DNA from: Zygnema circumcarinatum | Taxonomy: Eukaryota; Streptophyta; Zygnematophyceae; Zygnematales; Zygnemataceae | Direction of reading: 5' to 3' | Length of the DNA: 23,383 bases | Assembly: GCA_037447605.1 (NCBI GenBank) | Contig: CM074822.1 | Location: 552,214 to 575,596 of the forward strand | Part shown: positions 19,191-23,383 of the stretch, piece after piece | Layout of the letters: every line of letters begins with the position of its first letter | How positions within the stretch are numbered: the first letter of the stretch is position 1 | The notes under the pieces: generated by a model | Told to the model about the DNA's origin: nothing | The model's input: only the letters and a program-made list of their open reading frames with translations | Database searches by the model: none | Program-made: the position numbers and the translations under genes

Positions 19191-19700
19191 CAGGTGGCGG
19201 CGGAGTCTCAACCGCCGCCCTTTGGCGGCAGCGGCGCCGGGCGGCAGCGGACACGCGGCACGTGCCAAGTGGCCGAGGCGGCCACCCGCCCGGCATGCCC
19301 GCGGGGGACCCGGGCGGGGACGTACGGAAGCTTGGGGGCCACGACAAGAAGGACGCGTCGGTAGTGGATTACGTGGCACAATACCAGAATGACACGTCAG
19401 CTTTCACATGCGGGATTCCTGGAAAAGATGCGAGCTGGACCAATAGGGAGACGACACGTGAAGGAATCTTTTGCGAATTTGAGAGTATGTGTGGATGCCA
19501 CGTGGGATATGGAAGATCCGCGTCACACGGCAGATTTCGGGGCTTTTGTACTTTTTTCGCACGTTCGAACGGACGGGTCGTCGTGGTTTCCAGGAGGGGA
19601 AGGCGTGCCGGTTACGGACGGGGCAGGGCTGTGAAAATAACGGGGCGATCGGCCAACGGAAATCGAGTTTTGTGCCACGTGGCTGGTTGTGATTGGATGT
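19191..19700 (-). promoter_or_regulatory. Candidate kinase promoter with G-boxes
   Basis: Has CACGTG at 19259, 19455, 19499 and 19676, plus several ACGTGG half sites and a CCAAT at 19440. In plants CACGTG is bound by bHLH and bZIP factors. Because CACGTG is frequent across the whole window, promoter function is inferred from position only. Confidence 0.35.
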
Positions 19701-20650
19701 GGTGGATGGTTTGGTGAGAACCTGTCGCTGTCGGTGGGGCTCCCGTTGGACTTTTTGTGCCGGAAGGTCGAAAAGGCGGCCAGGTGTAGTGAACCTGACG
19801 ATGGTGAAATTCAAAAGTTAATAAAAGCAGAAAATTGCCGATAAAAATAGCACATAATGGATCGTATGTTGGCGCCGTCGATTCAATGCATCCGACGGTT
19901 TAGATTCATTTAAAAATGAAAAAGTTTATTTGAGCGATTCTGCTCCAATTGAATAATTTCAACGGCCGGAAGTGCCGTCCTGAGCACGTTTGTCACTTAG
20001 TGACTGTACGAATGCTTTATCGTTTCGGAACGATCCAAGTTCGAGCATTCAAAAAATCGTGGTCGCTTTGTCGCTTCGCAATGACCAATTTGTCGGATCG
20101 GCCTTGTCGCCACGCCAGCACCTGGTCACGTGCTGCCCAGTCAGCTCCGGCGCCCCTTCCGCGTGGAAGGGGCACACGTGGCAGCCCGCCAATGTCGTGC
20201 ACTTTCCACGTCATCCGGCGTACCCTTCTGCGATTCGATGAGGCGCATGTTAACGTTGTGCGCACGTGGCGCGCCTGAGGCGGTTGGATCCGTTTCCCGG
20301 AAAGGCGGCAAGCGACCTTCCTTGACCAACTCGGAAGAATCGGCCAATGGCAGCATGCCACGTGTACATGTGCCTCCCAATTGGCTAATATATATTTACC
20401 GGTCAAAGGCCGGTGAGATGAATGTTTGATCGTCCGATCTTTGCCGATCTGTTATCTCGTTTCTCTGACGATCTGGACCGTCCGTTTAGCATTGACCAGA
20501 TTTGTTGCCGTTTACTTGTTTGAATTCCGGAACTTTCGGAACATAGCGGTCAATTTCAGAATATCGGAATAAATATCAGTAGGACTTCGTACGCCGTCGG
20601 ATCCCCAAGAATCCCGGGCCACGTCAGATCCGACGGCGTCCAATAACTCT
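19701..20650. other. Intergenic DNA with hairpins and recurring ATCCGACGG motif
   Basis: No gene is supported. It contains CACGTG at 20127, 20175, 20263 and 20359, a GTCACTTAGTGAC hairpin at 19993-20005, an ACCGG/CCGGT pair at 20398-20414 next to a TATA-like stretch, and ATCCGACGG-type motifs at 19890, 20472, 20594 and 20628 in both orientations. Confidence 0.5.
20591..20639. repeat. Perfect 13-bp inverted repeat with 23-bp spacer
   Basis: ACGCCGTCGGATC at 20591-20603 and GATCCGACGGCGT at 20627-20639 are exact complements. The structure could be a hairpin or a dimeric protein site. Confidence 0.85.
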
Positions 20651-20658
20651 TGTACGAG

Positions 20659-21066
20659 CCATTTTTTTTTGAAATAGAGAAGGGTGTAGGGTTTAGTTGG
20701 AAGGTTTAGTTCTGTGGGGTTTTAGGGGTGCCTAAGGGTTTTGGTGTAGGGTTTAGGGTTTTAGGGTTTTAGGGTTTTAGGGTTTTAGGGTTTTAGGGTT
20801 TTAGGGGGTCAAAACTTAGGGTCGAGGGATAGAGTTTAGGGTTTAAGGGTGCCAAAATTTAGGTTCGAGGGATAGGGTTTAGGGTTAGGGTTTACAATTT
20901 AGGATTAGGTTTAGGGTTTAGGGTTTTAGGTGTTAGTTCAGGATTTAGGTATTTTTAAGGCGTTAGGGGTTTAGGGTTAAGAGTTTAAGTTTCTTAGATT
21001 TCAGGGTTTGGTTTTGGCATAGGGTTTTGGGGCTTTTTGGTTGTAGGGTTCAGGGTTTTAGGGTTT
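20659..21066. repeat. Interstitial telomere-like repeat (TTTAGGG/TTTTAGGG)
   Basis: Six uninterrupted TTTTAGGG units occupy 20759-20806. Around them are many degenerate TTTAGGG, TTTTAGGG and GTGTAGGG units out to about 21066. TTTAGGG is the common plant telomere unit and TTTTAGGG the Chlamydomonas-type unit. The block is flanked on both sides by ordinary DNA, so it is interstitial here. Confidence 0.9.
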
Positions 21067-21480
21067 TATTCATTTCTCATTTCTCATTTCTCAAAATGAA
21101 TCGTGTTCACAAATACAGGAGTTTTTTCTTATCCCAGAAACTGGTTTTGAATTTTTTTTTTTTCGAGAAGCTAAATTCTTTTATTTCTATTTTTCTAAAC
21201 CTGTTCGGTTTTACGGAAGTTAAGAATGGTATTTTTTTTTTTTTTTTCGCCCAGTGCCCGAAAGCTACACGTGGGTGGGCTCCACCCCTTTTTGAATTTC
21301 TAAGTTCAAAAAAAGTAAACGTGTTTTTTAAAATCCATCCCAAAATCTTATACTTACCATCTGTACCCAACATTAACTCTCGATACAATATTGACCTCTG
21401 GTCAACTCCACTTTCCAATGTTGAGTCCATAAAATAATTAACTCTCCACAAACATAAGCAAAGGGAGTGCTTCGTCCGGT
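21067..21480. other. A/T-rich intergenic DNA, no gene seen
   Basis: Begins with three ATTTCTC units, has poly-T runs near 21153 and 21231, and one CACGTG (21268-21273). I see no supported gene. Confidence 0.5.
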
Positions 21481-22602
21481 CCCATCTCCCATCTCCCCCC
21501 TTCTCCTCCCCCCCCCCCCCCCCCACCAATGCCGGTCCATCCACATCTAACTCTTTCTCATACTTTTCCTTCTTTGATATTAAGATAGCTTTTTTTTTAA
21601 CGCTAAAACAAGGGCCTCCTCCTCCCTCCCTTCCCTCCTCCCTCCTCCCTCCTCCCTCCTCCCTCCCTCCCTCCTCCTCCCTCCTCCCTCCTCCCTCCTC
21701 CCTCCCTCCCTCCTCCCTCCTCCCTCCTCCCTCCTCCCTCCTCCCTCCTCCCTCCTCCCTCCTCCCTCCTCCCTCCTCCCTCCTCCTCCTCCCTCCCTCC
21801 TCCCTCCTCCCTCCTCCCTCCTCCCTCCCTCCTCCCTCCCTCCCTCCTCCCTCCTCCCTCCTCCTCCCTCCTCCCTCCCTCCCTCCTTTGGACACTTTTT
21901 AACTCTAAAAACAATCAAAACCCGAAAAACCCTAAAAGGCCACTCCCTCCCTCCTCCCACCCTCCTCGCTCCCTCCCTCCCTCCCCCTCTCCTTCCTCCC
22001 TCCCTCCTCCCTCCTCCCTCCTCCTTCCTCCCTCCTCCCTCCTCCCTCCTCCCTCCTCCCTCCCTCCCTCCCTCCCTCCCTCCCTCCTCCTTCCTCCCTT
22101 CCTCCCTCCTCCCTCCCTCCCTCCTCCCTCCTCCTCCTCCCTCCTCCCTCCTCCCTCTCCTCCCCTCCTCCCTCCTCCCTCCTCCCTCCCTCCCTCCTCC
22201 CTCCCTCCCTCCTCCCTCCTCCCTCCTCCCTCCTCCCTCCTCCCTCCCTCCTCCTCCCTCCTCCCTCCTCCCTCCTCCCTCCTCCTCCTCCTCCACTCCC
22301 TCCTCCCTCCTCCTCCTCTCCTCCTCCCTCCTCCTCCTGCTCCCTCCTCCCTCCTCCCTCCTCCCTCCTCCCTCCTCCCTCCTCCCTCCTCCCTCCCTCT
22401 CTCCTCCCCTCCTCCCTCCTCCCTCCTTTGTGATTACTTTTTGACCTTCTAAAACAATCAAAACCCTACAAAACCCTACAAACCCTAAGGCCTCACTCCC
22501 TCCCTCCCACCTCCTCCCTCCCTCCCTCCTCCCTCCCTCCCTCCTCCCACTCCCTCCCTCCCTCCCTCCCTCACCCCTCCCCTCCCTCCCTCCCTCCCTC
22601 CC
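21481..22602. repeat. CCTCCCT minisatellite with conserved spacers
   Basis: Mostly CCTCCCT heptamers with a poly-C run near 21510. Two unique spacers, at 21887-21941 and 22427-22493, both begin CTTTG, contain AAACAATCAAAACCC and CCCTA, and end in a CACTCCCTCC block, 540 bases apart. A third weaker relative is at 21573-21607. The array thus has a higher-order unit. Long frames in it are repeat translations. Confidence 0.9.
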
Positions 22603-22775
22603 TCAGTCCCAACACCAGTATCCCGGCTGTAGGGCGAATCTCTCTATGGCCTCCGCCAACCCGTCCTCATCGTTCCCTCTCGTCACAACCCTCGCCGCCC
22701 TCTTAACGCTCCGCCCCGCGTTGCCCATCGCCACGCTCAGCCCCGCCATACGCAGCATCTCGAGGTCGTTCTCGC
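22603..22775 (-). CDS. Terminal exon of Cof-type HAD-superfamily phosphatase (partial)
   Basis: On the minus strand, after a TGGCAG acceptor ending at 22776, the frame reads (G)ENDLEMLRMAGLSVAMGNA, then SVKRAARVVTRGNDEDGLAEAIERF, and ends at TGA 22605-22603. This is the conserved C-terminal motif of Cof/YbiV-like HAD hydrolases: the GDxxND metal-binding motif, MGNA, a VK, the VT..N..DG block and a closing helix. The family hydrolyses sugar phosphates and similar small phosphates with Mg. The exon starts in phase 1, so the upstream exon should end in the Gly-Asp of motif IV. The rest of the gene lies beyond the right edge. The last six residues, GYWCWD, look like a divergent tail. Confidence 0.9.
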
Positions 22776-23383
22776 CTGCCACCCGCCACTCTCTCTCCCT
22801 CTCTCTCTCTCTCTCTCACTCAGCTCACATCTTCATTTGAAGTTTTCAGGAGAAAGAAAGAAAGAGCCAAACTATCACTTCCTCGTATCCTCTCAGCCAA
22901 GGCAATGATCACGAATAATAAATAGGCTGTGTCTCCCTTTTCTCTGCCGCTCCCTCTCTCATTCCCTGTCTCTGCCTCTTGTCTCTCGCTCTCGCGCACT
23001 CCCTCGCTTTCCCACTGTGTCTCTCTCACTCCCTCCTCGCTCTCTCGTTCCCTCTCACTCTCCCGTTCCCTCTCGCTCTGACTCTCACCCCCTCTCTCGC
23101 CCTGTCTCTCTCTCCCCGCGTCCCCTGCCCCGCCTCTCTTCTCCTCCCCCCTCCCCCTCCCCCCCTCTCCGTGCCTTCTCCTCCCACTCCCCCTCCCCTC
23201 CCCTCTCTCCCCTCCTCCTCCCCTCCCCACGTCCCCCCTCTCCGCGTCCATCCCCCTCCTCCCCTCCCCTCTTCCCCCCTTTCCCCCCCCCTTCTTCCCC
23301 TCCCCTCTTTCCCCCTCTCCCCCCCCCCTCCCCCTCCCTCTTCTCCCCCCTCGTCCCCGTCCCTTATCCCCCCCTTTACCCTC
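22776..23383 (-). other. Intron of the HAD gene and polypyrimidine tract to window end
   Basis: Next to the acceptor the sense strand is GA-rich. A short unique stretch (22820-22925) follows, then irregular CT/CCCCTCC sequence on the plus strand to the end. No exon with HAD motifs I to III is visible, so the upstream exons lie outside. Confidence 0.55.

Noticed and set aside
18915-19379. N-terminal extension of the kinase to an upstream ATG at 19379
   Set aside because: The extra residues are repeat-derived Ser/Leu/Pro, while the ATG at 18914 has a near-perfect initiation context.
20659-21066. True chromosome end
   Set aside because: Ordinary DNA and gene sequence continue on both sides, and only six units are perfect.
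22820-23251. 143-codon minus-strand frame
   Set aside because: Mostly GA-repeat translation. Its end lacks HAD motifs and lies in the likely intron.

Overview
The window looks like nuclear DNA of a streptophyte, most likely a streptophyte (charophyte-grade) green alga or an early-diverging land plant. The evidence is GT-AG split genes, a plant-type Raf-like MAPKKK kinase, a calmodulin-like protein with four EF-hands, a C-terminal EAR-like repressor motif, and telomere-like TTTAGGG/TTTTAGGG DNA. The species cannot be named from the sequence. About one third of the window is strand-biased polypurine/polypyrimidine repeat (GA, GGGAGG, CCCTCC and CCTCCCT types). Most long reading frames inside those tracts are repeat translations, not genes.

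Layout. (1) 1-3345: two near-identical tandem units of about 1.47 kb. Each carries a candidate two-exon 63-residue gene with its own G-box promoter, a (GA)n intron and a G-rich tail. (2) 3346-6240: intergenic DNA with a 42-bp G-box minisatellite, a 17-bp inverted repeat, a 100-bp tandem duplication, a CCAATGG palindrome cluster and a long purine tract leading into the next gene. (3) 6248-7621 (+): an intronless 457-residue basic, low-complexity protein ending in an LxLxL (EAR-like) motif. (4) 8965-10898 (+): a two-exon calmodulin-like gene whose intron is largely an 820-bp C-rich polypyrimidine tract. (5) 10608-13398: the last exon and 3' flank of that gene occur twice around a 404-base N gap, which is probably an unmerged contig overlap. 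(6) 13399-16118: a small unique island, then 2 kb of higher-order CCCTCC repeat. (7) 16119-18914 (-): a Raf-like Ser/Thr kinase in at least five exons, whose C-terminal end is lost in the repeat. (8) 18915-22602: the kinase 5' region rich in CACGTG, a hairpin, a telomere-like block and a CCTCCCT array. (9) 22603-22775 (-): the terminal exon of a Cof-type HAD phosphatase whose upstream part lies beyond the window.

No gene cluster forming a shared pathway is visible. The calmodulin-like sensor, the kinase and the possible EAR-type regulator could all be signalling genes, but nothing shows that they act together. The most unusual signals are the strong excess of CACGTG in intergenic, promoter and coding DNA alike (about 30 sites by eye), the duplicated small gene, and several dispersed palindromic motifs outside the genes. 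I did not find a convincing new multi-gene system.
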